Shown: positions 54,323 to 63,985, counted from the stretch's first letter. The stretch is DNA of 64,000 nt from Deltaproteobacteria bacterium (GCA_016935665.1 JAFGQN010000173.1:100630-164629), one strand, 5' to 3'. Translations and numbers: made by a program. The notes: generated by a model not told the origin, from the sequence alone.

Positions 54323-57300
54323 ATGCAACAAACAAAACTGCAACAGATTTTAGTCACATCAAGCATGCTGCTTACCGTTTTTTTGACATGCTGTTATTCT
54401 TCGGTGGATTCACAGGAGGGGCAAGAACAAAGCGAAGATTTTCAATTAAAAGAGCACATCGTCGGCAAAAAAAACGAGGCTTCCGATGGTAAACATCCAT
54501 GGAAAACCATCGGCGCCCCCAATGTGACATCGCTAAAAGATCCCACCCTTCCAGTGGCCGTTGCCATCGAAGGCAAGCAACGCGTACAACCTGATGTTGA
54601 AGCGGCCGTGCTTGAAATGGCCACACAGTCGACCCATCCCGTTCGGGTTACCATTGATTCAGGACTCGGCACATTGCGCCGCTTCTCAGGTCGCCTGAAA
54701 AACCCCCACGGCCAAAGCACCGCCGGCGCGGTACAGTTTCTTAAGGAAAATCTGCCCGGGTACGGTCTGAAAACCGATGTTCCATTGACCCTCGATGTGT
54801 CGCGGGAAGTGGTGGATGAAGACGGCGCCCGGCACGTAGTGGTCACTCCCACTGTTGGGGATTTGCCGGTGTGGATGGCCGCTGCCGCCATCCACCTGGA
54901 TGCCGGGGGCAATGTGCGCAGCATCAACGCCGAAAACCTATCGGATGTGACACCAAAGGGCGCCGTGCGATTTGACGCGGACGCCGCCATTGACGCCGCC
55001 GCCCGTGCCCTTTTGCCATTGAGCAATGACGGCAACGTGGAGAACACCGTGGCGCCACAACTGGGCATCATGCCGGCCCTCAAAGGCAAGGGCACCTCTG
55101 CATACACATGGCGCCTCGTACAGATGGCAAGAGAAGCCGATGGAACACCGCAGTATTACGAAACGTACGTGAATGCACAAAGCGGCGAGTTGGCCGCCAG
55201 ATACGCCACTACTGTAAGCGCTGCACTAACGTCTGCCACCGGGTCGGTGGTCAACACACTGGGCGCCACCGAATCGCTTCGGGTGTCCTATAGCCAGGAT
55301 TACGGCATGTACGTGCTGCTCGATCAAAGCCGGGGACTGGCGGCCACACAGATAATGACCTACAACGCCAACAATGCGTACGACCTGACCATGGACAACT
55401 CCACCCTTGTTGCATCGGCCAACGCCAACCAGTGGGATCAGATTGGCGGCTCCACCCATGCCAACGTGCAAAAAACCATGGATTACTATCTAAATACCCA
55501 CGGCCGCAATTCCTGGGACGGGCAGGGCGCTCCAGCCCGGGTTGTGGTTCATTTTGGTCAGCAGTACAACAACGCTTACTGGAGTCCTTACGAACAACGC
55601 ACCGTGTTTGGCGATGCGGACGGTATCCAGTTCAAATCCTTTGGGGGCGCCCTCGATGTGGTGGCCCACGAATGGAGTCACGCAGTGGTGTCCGCCACGG
55701 CCAACCTCATTTACGAGAATCAATCCGGTGCGCTCAACGAAAGTTTTGCCGACGTAATGTCGGTGATGGTGGACCGGGACGACTGGATTCAGGGCGAAGA
55801 CATCATGCTGCCGGCAGGCTCCGCCATTCGCTCTTTAGCCGACCCTTCCCTGTATGGTCACCCCGGTCATATGGACGACTATCGCGATATCAGCTGGAAT
55901 TACGGCGGAGTTCATATCAACTGCGGTATTCCCAGCCATGCGGCGTATCTGGTGGCAGTCGATCCCCGGGCCAGTCGCGAAGTCACCGAAAAGGTATGGT
56001 ATCGCACCCTCAATCAGGGGCATGTGGGCCGGTACGCCAACTTTAAGGACATGGCTGAAGGATCACTGGTGGCCTGTAACGAACTGGTGCAAAAAGCGAG
56101 CCTCACGCAACAGAACTGCGATGCCGTGGTGTCCGCATGGGTGGGAGTGGGCGTTCTGACCGAAGTGCCCGCATCCGGCTGTCCGCTCAATTCCACCGAA
56201 AAAAACGGTCTGTGCTACTGCAATTCGGGATACGCCCCGTCCATGACCAGCGATGAATGTATTTTGGAAGACTCATTGACGTGTCCGGCCAACAGTGTGG
56301 CTACCAATGGTCAGTGCTTTTGCCTGGACGGATTTCGCGTCCCCCCATCCGATGACACCTCGGCGCCCATGACCTGTGAGCCCGAAGAGACCGCCTGTCC
56401 CAAAAATTCATCGTGGGATGCCGCAAAACAGGAATGCGTTTGCGATGAAGGCTTCGAGGGAAATCCGGATGGGCTCGATGGCGGATGTACCGTGATTCTG
56501 TCGGATTGTCCCCAAAACAGCCATCCGGTATGGAACGGGGAACCGTCCGCGGACACCGACATGTATCAGTGTGATTGCAACAGCGGATTTGAGTACGACG
56601 CGGTCAGCCAGAGCTGCGCCGTGATTCCGGGAGGGTGTGGCAACGAGTCATTTTATGGGCGCTGCGTGGGTGATTCTCTCATTTATTGCGGTCCGGATGG
56701 AATAGAGACTGTCGCCTGTGGAGATTCCAGCCTGGTATGCGGTCTGTTTGATTCCCGCATTGGTTACGATTGTCTCAATCCCAGCGGGGTTGCCGCAGCG
56801 GGGGTTTGTGCAGCGGATGGCTACCAGGAGTGCGATGCGAATAACCCATTCTGTGTGGCCGAAACCAACGCCACACAGGGCTTCTGTTCCCTGGAGTGCA
56901 AGGTGAATGACGACTGCGGCGCCACGTTTGCCTGCTGTGGTTCGGTAAGTGACGGCACCCGGGCGTGCCTGACCTCAGCCTATTGCGATGACGTGGTAAA
57001 CATCAAAGCCACCTGCAACGATGTGATGGGGGGCAGTGCGTACTATGGCGCCTGTGACGGCAATGTGCTGGTCTACTGCGATGGCTCCACCCTCACAACC
57101 CAGTCGGTCAACTGTCCCAAGCTGGGCCAGGTATGTCGATTTGTGGATGAAGAAGTGGGCTACAACTGCGTAAACGACGGTTCGGCCGCCGCCATCGCCG
57201 CACCGGCGGACTGGTGTCCCTACGAAGGCGACGGTGTATGCGATGCCCCCGGCGTCTGCCCGGCCGGTTCGGATTTGCTCGATTGCCATCCCTGCGGCAC

Positions 57301-57583
57301 TGTCACCGCAAACGGACAGTGCACCGACGCAGTCCTGAATATATGTGACGCCACCATGGGTCTGGTGACTACCGACTGCGCTACATTGCCCGAAACACCG
57401 GTATGCACCGTGGATACCGCCGGAACCGCCGCCTGCACCGCCGAACCCGATACAGACACGGATTCCGACACCGCCACCCAGCCCACCGAAAGCAAAAAAT
57501 CCGATTCCTGTTCCTGTCAGACAGTGGGCTCGCGCAACGGCGCCCTCTTCTCACTCCTCAATTTCCTGTTGTCGCTGTTTTAA
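54323..57583 (+). CDS. M4-family (thermolysin-like) metalloprotease with EGF-like modules
   Basis: 1086 aa; 'agagggc' before the ATG. After the signal ('LVTSSMLLTVFLTCC') come an FTP/PepSY-type inhibitory propeptide (about 85-290), then the M4 catalytic domain: zinc site 'VVAHEWSHAVVSA' (about 446-458), third ligand in 'GALNESFADVMS', His in 'HINCGIPSHAAYL'. Four EGF-like modules follow ('CPLNSTEKNGLCYC', 'CPANSVATNGQCFC', 'CPKNSSWDAAKQECVC', 'CPQNSHPVWNG'), two copies of a 'YGACDGNVLVYC' module, and a Ser/Asp/Thr linker. The C-terminus is 'SCSCQT' plus a hydrophobic helix ('LFSLLNFLLSLF') that resembles a MYXO-CTERM sorting tail without its Arg cluster. It is a secreted, propeptide-activated endopeptidase. 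Confidence 0.9.
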   Translation: MQQTKLQQILVTSSMLLTVFLTCCYSSVDSQEGQEQSEDFQLKEHIVGKKNEASDGKHPWKTIGAPNVTSLKDPTLPVAVAIEGKQRVQPDVEAAVLEMATQSTHPVRVTIDSGLGTLRRFSGRLKNPHGQSTAGAVQFLKENLPGYGLKTDVPLTLDVSREVVDEDGARHVVVTPTVGDLPVWMAAAAIHLDAGGNVRSINAENLSDVTPKGAVRFDADAAIDAAARALLPLSNDGNVENTVAPQLGIMPALKGKGTSAYTWRLVQMAREADGTPQYYETYVNAQSGELAARYATTVSAALTSATGSVVNTLGATESLRVSYSQDYGMYVLLDQSRGLAATQIMTYNANNAYDLTMDNSTLVASANANQWDQIGGSTHANVQKTMDYYLNTHGRNSWDGQGAPARVVVHFGQQYNNAYWSPYEQRTVFGDADGIQFKSFGGALDVVAHEWSHAVVSATANLIYENQSGALNESFADVMSVMVDRDDWIQGEDIMLPAGSAIRSLADPSLYGHPGHMDDYRDISWNYGGVHINCGIPSHAAYLVAVDPRASREVTEKVWYRTLNQGHVGRYANFKDMAEGSLVACNELVQKASLTQQNCDAVVSAWVGVGVLTEVPASGCPLNSTEKNGLCYCNSGYAPSMTSDECILEDSLTCPANSVATNGQCFCLDGFRVPPSDDTSAPMTCEPEETACPKNSSWDAAKQECVCDEGFEGNPDGLDGGCTVILSDCPQNSHPVWNGEPSADTDMYQCDCNSGFEYDAVSQSCAVIPGGCGNESFYGRCVGDSLIYCGPDGIETVACGDSSLVCGLFDSRIGYDCLNPSGVAAAGVCAADGYQECDANNPFCVAETNATQGFCSLECKVNDDCGATFACCGSVSDGTRACLTSAYCDDVVNIKATCNDVMGGSAYYGACDGNVLVYCDGSTLTTQSVNCPKLGQVCRFVDEEVGYNCVNDGSAAAIAAPADWCPYEGDGVCDAPGVCPAGSDLLDCHPCGTVTANGQCTDAVLNICDATMGLVTTDCATLPETPVCTVDTAGTAACTAEPDTDTDSDTATQPTESKKSDSCSCQTVGSRNGALFSLLNFLLSLF

Positions 57584-57630
57584 CCCCCCAGGGATACTGT
57601 TTCGACTGAACGACGAGAACGCGGAACCAG

Positions 57631-57656
57631 TCAAAAAAATACTTGATTTTTTTTGA
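57631..57656. other. A/T palindrome after the protease gene
   Basis: TCAAAAAAAT (57631-57640) faces ATTTTTTTTGA (57645-57655), a near-perfect AT palindrome. It lies at the boundary between the protease gene and the ISL3 remnant, and could be an element end or a weak terminator. Confidence 0.4.
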
Positions 57657-57657
57657 G

Positions 57658-57972
57658 TTCACTCTGCTTTTCCGACATCGTTGACCGCTTCATTCATCGT
57701 CTTCATTATCTGAAAACGGCCCAGGATATTGAGTGCGTTCTTTGCGTTGCGTGCAATCACCTTCAGATACGGTTTCCACATATCAGATGCGACATACTCA
57801 AGCCTTTTCGGCGTTTTCCTTGCCAAATCAGCGAAAAAATTTCAGCAGCTTTTTTAATTTTCCGTTGTTATCCCCACCCACATCAGTCGCCTCGCTCCTT
57901 CGTTGATTTGATATACCACCGACAAATAGTGATAACCCTTTTTCCATTGGATTTCGTCCACGCCAGTAGCTG
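57658..57972 (-). pseudogene. ISL3-family transposase remnant
   Basis: Not visible as one ORF because of frameshifts and a stop. The minus strand reads 'ATGVDEIQWKKGYHYLSVVY' and 'RRLMWVGITTEN', then after a frameshift 'FFADLARKTPKRLEYVASDM' and 'WKPYLKVIARNAKNALNILG' with 'RFQIMKTMNEAVNDV'. These are consecutive blocks of ISL3 transposases: the first catalytic Asp (VDE) and the second (SDMW) with its tail. The N-terminal zinc-finger/HTH and the C-terminal third are missing. It is a dead element ending near the stop of the next lipoprotein gene. Confidence 0.85.
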
Positions 57973-57989
57973 TCACCTCATTCGAAAAT

Positions 57990-58649
57990 TCACATGTCTT
58001 CCATCATCTTTGGACACTTTTGCTCAACAATCTTGCAGGCCTCTGGTGTTTCGGGTTCAGACTCATTGTCGAATGAATCCACTAACTGTTCAAGGGATTC
58101 AGATGTCAACTCGCTGCACTGCGGCAAATCATTAAACATGCTCGTCATCGCGGTCATTTGCGTGTTGAACATGGCCACCACACAGTCCGCAACTTCGCCG
58201 GTGGTTGCATCACAATCCTCCAGTCCTTCCGACGCGCCATCGCAAAAATCCTCCTCGGTAATTTCTTCAGTTTCAACGCCTTCCATGTACTGTGCCATCA
58301 TATCATCCATCTCCCCGTTTTCGCACGACGCCTTTGTTTCATTGCAGGTCGCTGCAATATCCGTATCGCTTCCACCCATCTGAATAGTCATGGACGTCAT
58401 CATGATTCCAACAGCGAGACATTTCACGTCTTCGATTTGCTTCTGCGCAGATTCGAGTTGCCCCGAGACCACGTCGTAAATGGCCGCGCACACCTTTTGG
58501 GCTTCCTCATCTGTTAGTTCGGATGCCGGTGTGTCTTCAGCAACAGGCAGTTTAACATCGTTGCTGCTGTCATTGTCCGAACCGGTATCGCACCCCAAAA
58601 GCAAGCCAATTGCAAGTGATGCCATTATAAAAATGCGGATGTATTTCAT
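57990..58649 (-). CDS. Acidic lipoprotein, Cys-containing
   Basis: 219 aa; 'aagggagtttcc' before the ATG. Lipobox 'ASLAIGLLLGC'. The mature protein is strongly acidic and Met/Cys-rich ('EEAQKVCAAIYDVVSGQLES', 'CNETKASCENGEMDDMM', 'EEDFCDGASEGLEDC', 'ACKIVEQKCPKMMEDM'), mainly helical, with several Cys that likely form disulfides. I do not recognise a family. The ISL3 remnant abuts its 3' end; the protein ends at a natural-looking Cys-rich tail, so it does not appear truncated. Confidence 0.65.
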   Translation of the reverse strand: MKYIRIFIMASLAIGLLLGCDTGSDNDSSNDVKLPVAEDTPASELTDEEAQKVCAAIYDVVSGQLESAQKQIEDVKCLAVGIMMTSMTIQMGGSDTDIAATCNETKASCENGEMDDMMAQYMEGVETEEITEEDFCDGASEGLEDCDATTGEVADCVVAMFNTQMTAMTSMFNDLPQCSELTSESLEQLVDSFDNESEPETPEACKIVEQKCPKMMEDM

Positions 58650-58917
58650 TGGAAACTCCCTTCCATGGTTATTCCGGATGCTCCCTGGTGCCGCATCCGG
58701 GAAAGTGGCTGTGCTTTGTGTTACGTTTAAAGTGCAAAATTATTAACTGGTTAAAACTGTATCAACTCAAATTGTGTACGGAAAGAGCGCAAAAGATGCG
58801 CAGATGTGTCAGGAAAGAAAAACGGTGTGAATAGAAAGTATTCCAAAAATATGGAAGATGATGGGCACGGGTTCCTTCTGATTTCAGGAAAAATGAGACG
58901 CTCACGCCATGGCGTTG

Positions 58918-60471
58918 CTATTCTATAACAATTATTCCACACAAATCTTTAATGCGAACGGAATCACCCTGTTCCTCATTTCGTTCCACGCCAAGAATAG
59001 CCACAGAGTTTTCGGAGTATTCGGTTGGGAGCAATGCAACATTTCCGTCGTAGTTGACTTCCAATGGGGCGGTGCCGATGGCATTAAGCGTTATGGGGTC
59101 AAACACACCAATAAAATATTGACCCGCAGGTGGAACATCAAACGGAATTGGTTTTGACGCATCAAACGTTGCGTTCTCGTTTAATGTGGCGCCCATCAAC
59201 AGACCTATGCCGTTGTATGCCACGCCATTGGTATTTGCATCGGTTCGGACGTTCAACGATTCATCCAGGCGTTTCGCAGTCAGGAGCTCCCCGCTCATAT
59301 TGTACCGCGCCACCACGAGGGAGTAGGCATCGTATTCAGTTGCTTCAGCGCCAGCTTCTTCATCGAAGTATGTATTGGTGAACGCCATACGTGGAATCAC
59401 AATGGTATTGGCTTGCGTGCCTTTAAACACCGCCCCGGCATATACCCCCTGAACCATATAAAATGAGTTGTCAGGTCCATCGAATACTATTGGCGGGTTA
59501 GCCTCCATGTCATCGATACCGCTATACTGTGAGTCGCATTCGTTGGATGTTTCCCAGATTTTGTTTCCCGACAAGTCAAATTTTGCAAGGGCTGCCGGGG
59601 TACAGTTTACATTGTAGTTCTGACCGGCCAGAATCATTACGTCCTGACCGTTTTCTGAAACGGATAAGATCCTGGAAGGTACAATGTCCGTTTCGAGCAC
59701 CCGTGCAGACATAAGCGAACCGTCGTCCAGAAAGTGAGCCATAAAAGTGACCGCATGATCCGCCGTGTTTTCGAGCATCGTTTCGTTCGATTCTCCAGCG
59801 CCCAGCACCAACAATTCATTCAACATTCCCACAACAACAATTCCGTCAACAGGATGCAGCATCATGGCCACTCGCTGTGCAGAACTGATATCGCTGAAGT
59901 CAAAACGGTCCTCCAACGGTACGAACCACATCAGGTTATTAAGTTTGACGCCTTCGATTGGTCCGACGGCCACAATAGAAAAAATGTTTTCCAGCGTATG
60001 GCTGTCTTCACCGGCAACGGAAAGTGGTGAGGTGCCATAGACTATCCCTGATGTCATATCTGTTACCAGGGGACTCATGTATTCAATATCACGACCGGAA
60101 AAACCGAATGTTTCATCTTCAGAGTGAAACGGTTGTATGAGAACAGCAGTTTCATTTTTGGTCGTGAAGCCCAGACCATCTGAATTGACATAGGAATCCT
60201 CCAACCTTTGATTCGTATAACGCACATTAAAATCGCCGCAGAAATTTAAACTCACCACGGTGTTGTGTTCTCCTGGTTGCCCCTCGTCGGACAGGGTATC
60301 GGTTGAATTTTCCGAGTCGGTTGCCGTTTCACCTCCAGTCGATTGGTTATCTGTTGAGTAATCCAGATTGGCCGCAATTTCACTTAAATCGCAACCGGCT
60401 GCCAACAAAATCATCCCACATAAAAGACACTTTTCCATGCAGTTCATAACTGTTTTGATCTGTTTTTTCAT
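58918..60471 (-). CDS. Large lipoprotein, probable beta-propeller
   Basis: 517 aa from the ATG at 60471 ('ggag' 5 nt upstream). Lipobox 'GMILLAAGC'. A Thr/Ser/Asp/Glu/Asn linker follows ('STGGETATDSENSTDTLSD'). The rest contains recurring segments such as 'QDVMILAGQNYNVNCTPAALAKFDLSGNKIWE', 'NSFYMVQGVYAGAVFKGTQ' and 'YSLVVARYNMSGELLTAKRL', which read like blades of a propeller or a cell-surface sensor. The family is not named. It precedes the sigma/anti-sigma operon on the same strand, 155 bp downstream of it. Confidence 0.65.
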   Translation of the reverse strand: MKKQIKTVMNCMEKCLLCGMILLAAGCDLSEIAANLDYSTDNQSTGGETATDSENSTDTLSDEGQPGEHNTVVSLNFCGDFNVRYTNQRLEDSYVNSDGLGFTTKNETAVLIQPFHSEDETFGFSGRDIEYMSPLVTDMTSGIVYGTSPLSVAGEDSHTLENIFSIVAVGPIEGVKLNNLMWFVPLEDRFDFSDISSAQRVAMMLHPVDGIVVVGMLNELLVLGAGESNETMLENTADHAVTFMAHFLDDGSLMSARVLETDIVPSRILSVSENGQDVMILAGQNYNVNCTPAALAKFDLSGNKIWETSNECDSQYSGIDDMEANPPIVFDGPDNSFYMVQGVYAGAVFKGTQANTIVIPRMAFTNTYFDEEAGAEATEYDAYSLVVARYNMSGELLTAKRLDESLNVRTDANTNGVAYNGIGLLMGATLNENATFDASKPIPFDVPPAGQYFIGVFDPITLNAIGTAPLEVNYDGNVALLPTEYSENSVAILGVERNEEQGDSVRIKDLCGIIVIE

Positions 60472-60626
60472 CGCACACTCCATTTCTGTTTTATATCCTG
60501 CTATGGAGTGCGTTTATAAAAAAAGTTTTGACAAAAAATTGTTCTTTAAAAAATCGCGCACCAACGAATATGTTCATGCACTCATTCACAGGTGTCAACA
60601 TGCTTACGTGGATATGATAAATGGGA

Positions 60627-62006
60627 CTATCTGGCGGATGGTTTTGCGGGAATGCCTGTTAAGATTTCCAGGTGAAACACTTTGTCTCTAATGGATTCGG
60701 CGTGCACGGCATTGGGCCATCGGTTTAGAAATTTACGGGAGACAGCCAGTTCTCTTTCCAGGTCGCCCAGCTGCCGCAATGCCTCTATTTGGCCAAACAT
60801 GGCTTCCTGACCAAGAGGAGTGGCGCCTCCAGACAAGTACGCCGAAAAATGGTCCAGCGCTTCCTGTGCGTCTTTCAACCGGAGTCGAATATTTCCCGCA
60901 GCAATCCGTGCACCCGCTGCCGCCGTTGAATCCGGCGAAAGTGCAATTACAGCTTCGTATTTTTCCAACGCGCCTTTCCAGTCGCCATTGCGTTTTCTGG
61001 CACGCGCGTCAGACAGTAGTTTTTTTAATTCCCCTGGTCTGATTTTGCCGCCTGAATCTACTCGATTTGAAGCACTGGCATTTCCTGGTGCATTCTGTAT
61101 CGAATCCGCTTTTAAAGACAGCAATTGAACGTGAGGCAAATTTTTTATCGAAACGCCAATATTCGCAGCGACGTCTGCCAATTCTATCATTTCGGTCGGG
61201 CTCATCTCCCGACGGACACCCGTCTCCATAGATAATCTGTGTTGCGCAGTTACCAGCGTTTTTCCACGCGCATCAACCACCTCCACTTTACCCCGCAGCA
61301 CCGATACACTGATTTCCGGCGACGTGGACACGGAAAACACAGTCCCCTTTACAACAACAACGCCTTCCTCCGTAACCACCTCGACCCGCGGATGAGGTCC
61401 TTTGGGGTTTACAGAAACCAGTATGCGTCCTGCAGTCAGTGACAGCCTCAATAAACGATCGCTTGACTGCTGCACGACCATTTTTGTATCGGACTCCAGC
61501 AACGCATCTACACCTTTGGTCAACGTAACATGGGAAGCCGCGCTAAACGCGCCTTCCTGTGGGATGCCATTGGTTTGCTTTGTTGAAACCACCTGTTGGG
61601 TTTCGTGGGTTGAAGTGATTCCCGTTACGATTCGTTTCGCCGTTACGTCTTTGGATGCGCTAAAAGATGCGTCATTGGATTGAATTCGAGCCATCCTGGA
61701 AAAAACAACACCCAGTCCCACACCCAAAAGCAATACCGCAGCCAGTACCATCATTTGCAGTCGGCGTCGCCCCGCATCCGCCTGTTCAAAACTCGAACGC
61801 GCTGACCCAAAACGCCCCTTCCTCTGCTCGTGGGTCGACATGTGGTTATTGCGGACAGTGGCGATGGCTTCAACAATACGCCGCTTTCGATGCAACTCGT
61901 TCACTGACGCCTCTGTATCCCATCGCATTAAGCGACGAATACCATCATCCAGCTGTTGTGCGTTGTCATCCAAATGAGGTTTGCCCCCGCGTATCTTGTC
62001 GGTCAT
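60627..62006 (-). CDS. FecR-like anti-sigma protein with TPR-like tail
   Basis: 459 aa; the ATG at 62006 overlaps the sigma factor stop (ATGA), so the pair is translationally coupled. The cytoplasmic N-terminus (about 1-80) would hold the sigma factor; a membrane helix ('LQMMVLAAVLLLGVGLGVVF', about 85-104) follows, then a periplasmic FecR-type domain ('DRLLRLSLTAGRILVSVNPKG', 'EGVVVVKGTVFSVSTSPEISVSVLRGKVEVV') and TPR-like helices ('ARARKRNGDWKGALEKYEAV', 'GAPLGQEA'-type repeats near 400). Classic anti-sigma factors of the FecR kind respond to an outer-membrane receptor signal. Confidence 0.85.
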   Translation of the reverse strand: MTDKIRGGKPHLDDNAQQLDDGIRRLMRWDTEASVNELHRKRRIVEAIATVRNNHMSTHEQRKGRFGSARSSFEQADAGRRRLQMMVLAAVLLLGVGLGVVFSRMARIQSNDASFSASKDVTAKRIVTGITSTHETQQVVSTKQTNGIPQEGAFSAASHVTLTKGVDALLESDTKMVVQQSSDRLLRLSLTAGRILVSVNPKGPHPRVEVVTEEGVVVVKGTVFSVSTSPEISVSVLRGKVEVVDARGKTLVTAQHRLSMETGVRREMSPTEMIELADVAANIGVSIKNLPHVQLLSLKADSIQNAPGNASASNRVDSGGKIRPGELKKLLSDARARKRNGDWKGALEKYEAVIALSPDSTAAAGARIAAGNIRLRLKDAQEALDHFSAYLSGGATPLGQEAMFGQIEALRQLGDLERELAVSRKFLNRWPNAVHAESIRDKVFHLEILTGIPAKPSAR

Positions 62007-62605
62007 TTGTTTACCGCTATCCAATCCACCAATGTTGGATTTCCCAGCACCAGTTTTCGCAATTTCTTTTTGCCATTGCGCAAACGTCCGCGAACGGTAA
62101 ACACGCCTGTCTGTGTCATGTCGGCAATTTCATCCGCCGCGTACCCATACAGATAGTGCAGCACCAATGCGGTACGTTCCTTCAGTCCAATTTTCTCAAG
62201 CAACAGGGCGAGCGCCTGCTGCATTTTCCGATGGTCCATTTCATCTTCAACCGATTTTGGTTCAGCCAACGGTATAAACGTCTGTTCAAACAGCTGCTGC
62301 CGTCGCACTTTTTTTTTGATGATTCGCGCGGCGGTATGCAATGTGACACGATCGACCCAATAGAAAAAACTGCTGTTGCCCTGAAATGTCGCCACTGAAT
62401 TTAAAATTTCAATCAGTGTATTCTGGATGACGTCTTCCCTCTCCGGAAGGTCGCGGCACAGATACATGGCTGTTTTTTCAACCCTGGGTTGTGCCATTTC
62501 CAACAGCAAAATGGACGCATGTTCATCGCCTGCAGACACTCTTTTAGCGAGAGTTATTTCGTCCCACTGTGTGTCCGTCATCGAAAATTTGCTGAAATGA
62601 TTCAT
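62003..62605 (-). CDS. ECF-type RNA polymerase sigma factor
   Basis: 200 aa; the ORF start at 62605 has only a weak ribosome site, so the ATG at 62581 is a possible alternative. Region 2: 'DLPEREDVIQNTLIEILNSV' and 'SFFYWVDRVTLHTAARII'. Region 4: 'LLEKIGLKERTALVLHYLYGYAADEIADMTQTGVFTVRGRLRNGKKKL' (helix-turn-helix). Its partner, a FecR-like protein, overlaps it downstream, and a predicted outer-membrane protein is directly upstream on the same strand. It should direct a small regulon for an envelope or import function. Confidence 0.9.
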   Translation of the reverse strand: MNHFSKFSMTDTQWDEITLAKRVSAGDEHASILLLEMAQPRVEKTAMYLCRDLPEREDVIQNTLIEILNSVATFQGNSSFFYWVDRVTLHTAARIIKKKVRRQQLFEQTFIPLAEPKSVEDEMDHRKMQQALALLLEKIGLKERTALVLHYLYGYAADEIADMTQTGVFTVRGRLRNGKKKLRKLVLGNPTLVDWIAVNK

Positions 62606-62653
62606 TGACTCTTTGTGTACTTACAGAGCAACTTTTGACAAAAAAAAATGAAT

Positions 62654-63841
62654 TTACAGGAATTCAACACCAATACCCGCGAGAATCAGCGGCTCAACTG
62701 CCCAAAAGCGTACCAGAGTCGCATTATTTTCGGATGTTTTCGCTTCAAAATTGGGGCGCACCAAAGGAACCCTCACTCCGCCCCGTATTGTCAGATAACC
62801 GTGGGGAAACAGCGGCAGAGATATGCCAACCATTGCCAGCAGACTCAATTGATAAGTGCGCCCCTCATGGGTGATACCTGTCTTCGCAACCCGCGTCTCG
62901 TAGGGTAAAGCGGATCCATCCACCCCCAATGAAACATCTGCAGTACCTGTTTTCACCGTCCACAACCAACGGGCGCCCAGCTCCGCCGACAAAGAATCAA
63001 TATTTGTTTCAACGTCAATTTGGTTCACCAGGGTATGGACGCGATAGGTTTTCAGGAGTCCAAAGAACGTAAAAAGCTCCAGCGATGTGTGCACTTTTAT
63101 GCTCATACCGGCCCACACCCCAGGCAGGAACGCATTTTTCCGTATAAGGACGCCTGCAGCGTTGACCTCCACATTCATATGATGCTCGCGGACACGGATG
63201 GGCAATCCTGTTTGAGTCTCGCTGGAGGTATCCGTGATTCCTGACGTATCAACGGGATAATTCACAGGTTGAGGCGGATTGTCGTTCCGCCGGGGTGTAT
63301 CGGTCACTTTTTTTGGGAGGGGCAGGGACTCCTTTGGATTGTCCAGAATATCGTCCTCGGCGGCACGCTTCGCCTTTTGCCACCTTGGAACAATCCCCAT
63401 CATCCAGTATTCCACTACCGCAAAGACGACTTCCTCGTTCATTCCAGCTGGACCAGCGGCCAGGTGGCGATCTTCTCTAAGCCAGTCTTCTGCCTTTGCA
63501 AACAGGTGAATGCCCCCATCGCTACAGGTGAACCAAATGGCGCCATGGGCCTCTTTTGACGTCAGCCAATTTTTAAGCCACTGTTCACCCGCTGCATCCA
63601 CATTTTTATCCGGTTCCGGCTCAGACATGAACACCACGGGCAATGACGCTGTTTCCAACTGTATATTTTTTTGCAACGCCTCTGTGTTCACACAACCCGT
63701 GGGCGGATACAGCAGTAGAACTCTCATCACAGGGGCATCGTCTCCCACGACCGCTATCGCACGCTCCGGTCGCATCAACCCAGCGAGCAGCAGGATTAGT
63801 GTGACGTCAACGCCAATTCTGCCGATATTCCAAAAAATCAT
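62654..63841 (-). CDS. Secreted protein with possible outer-membrane barrel
   Basis: 395 aa with a signal-like start ('VDVTLILLLAGLMRPERAIA'). The N-terminal part (30-150) includes 'MRVLLLYPPTGCVNTEALQKN' and 'GAIWFTCSDGGIHLFAKAEDWL'. A Pro/Asn/Thr linker follows. The C-terminal 190 residues show alternating hydrophobic strands ('FLPGVWAGMSIKVHTSLELF', 'LGARWLWTVKTGTADVSLG', 'YQLSLLAMVGISLPLFPHGYLTIRGG', 'AVEPLILAGIGVEFL') with an aromatic end, as in an 8-10-strand outer-membrane barrel. It precedes the sigma gene by 48 bp, so the three genes form one unit. The family is not recognised; a sensor for the sigma/anti-sigma pair is an inference. Confidence 0.65.
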   Translation of the reverse strand: MIFWNIGRIGVDVTLILLLAGLMRPERAIAVVGDDAPVMRVLLLYPPTGCVNTEALQKNIQLETASLPVVFMSEPEPDKNVDAAGEQWLKNWLTSKEAHGAIWFTCSDGGIHLFAKAEDWLREDRHLAAGPAGMNEEVVFAVVEYWMMGIVPRWQKAKRAAEDDILDNPKESLPLPKKVTDTPRRNDNPPQPVNYPVDTSGITDTSSETQTGLPIRVREHHMNVEVNAAGVLIRKNAFLPGVWAGMSIKVHTSLELFTFFGLLKTYRVHTLVNQIDVETNIDSLSAELGARWLWTVKTGTADVSLGVDGSALPYETRVAKTGITHEGRTYQLSLLAMVGISLPLFPHGYLTIRGGVRVPLVRPNFEAKTSENNATLVRFWAVEPLILAGIGVEFL

Positions 63842-63950
63842 TCAGTTGTCTCTCAGGCAAAAATCAATATATCGCACAACATTTTCCCAAATAGCAAGTT
63901 TGGGCTGCACACAGCTAGGGCAATCGCAAAGTCGTCGCTGCAGCAAAATA

Positions 63951-63985
63951 ATGTAGGGCCCGGGGTTTATCCCCGGCCGAAAACT
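63951..63985. repeat. REP-like palindrome at the window edge
   Basis: 'atgtagggcccggggtttat' followed by 'ccccggccga': the stem GGCC-CGGGG pairs with CCCCG-GCC across TTTAT. The 'tgtagggg/ggcc + GC-rich hairpin' form resembles intergenic REP-type elements found in many copies in some genomes. No second copy was seen in this window. Confidence 0.5.
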
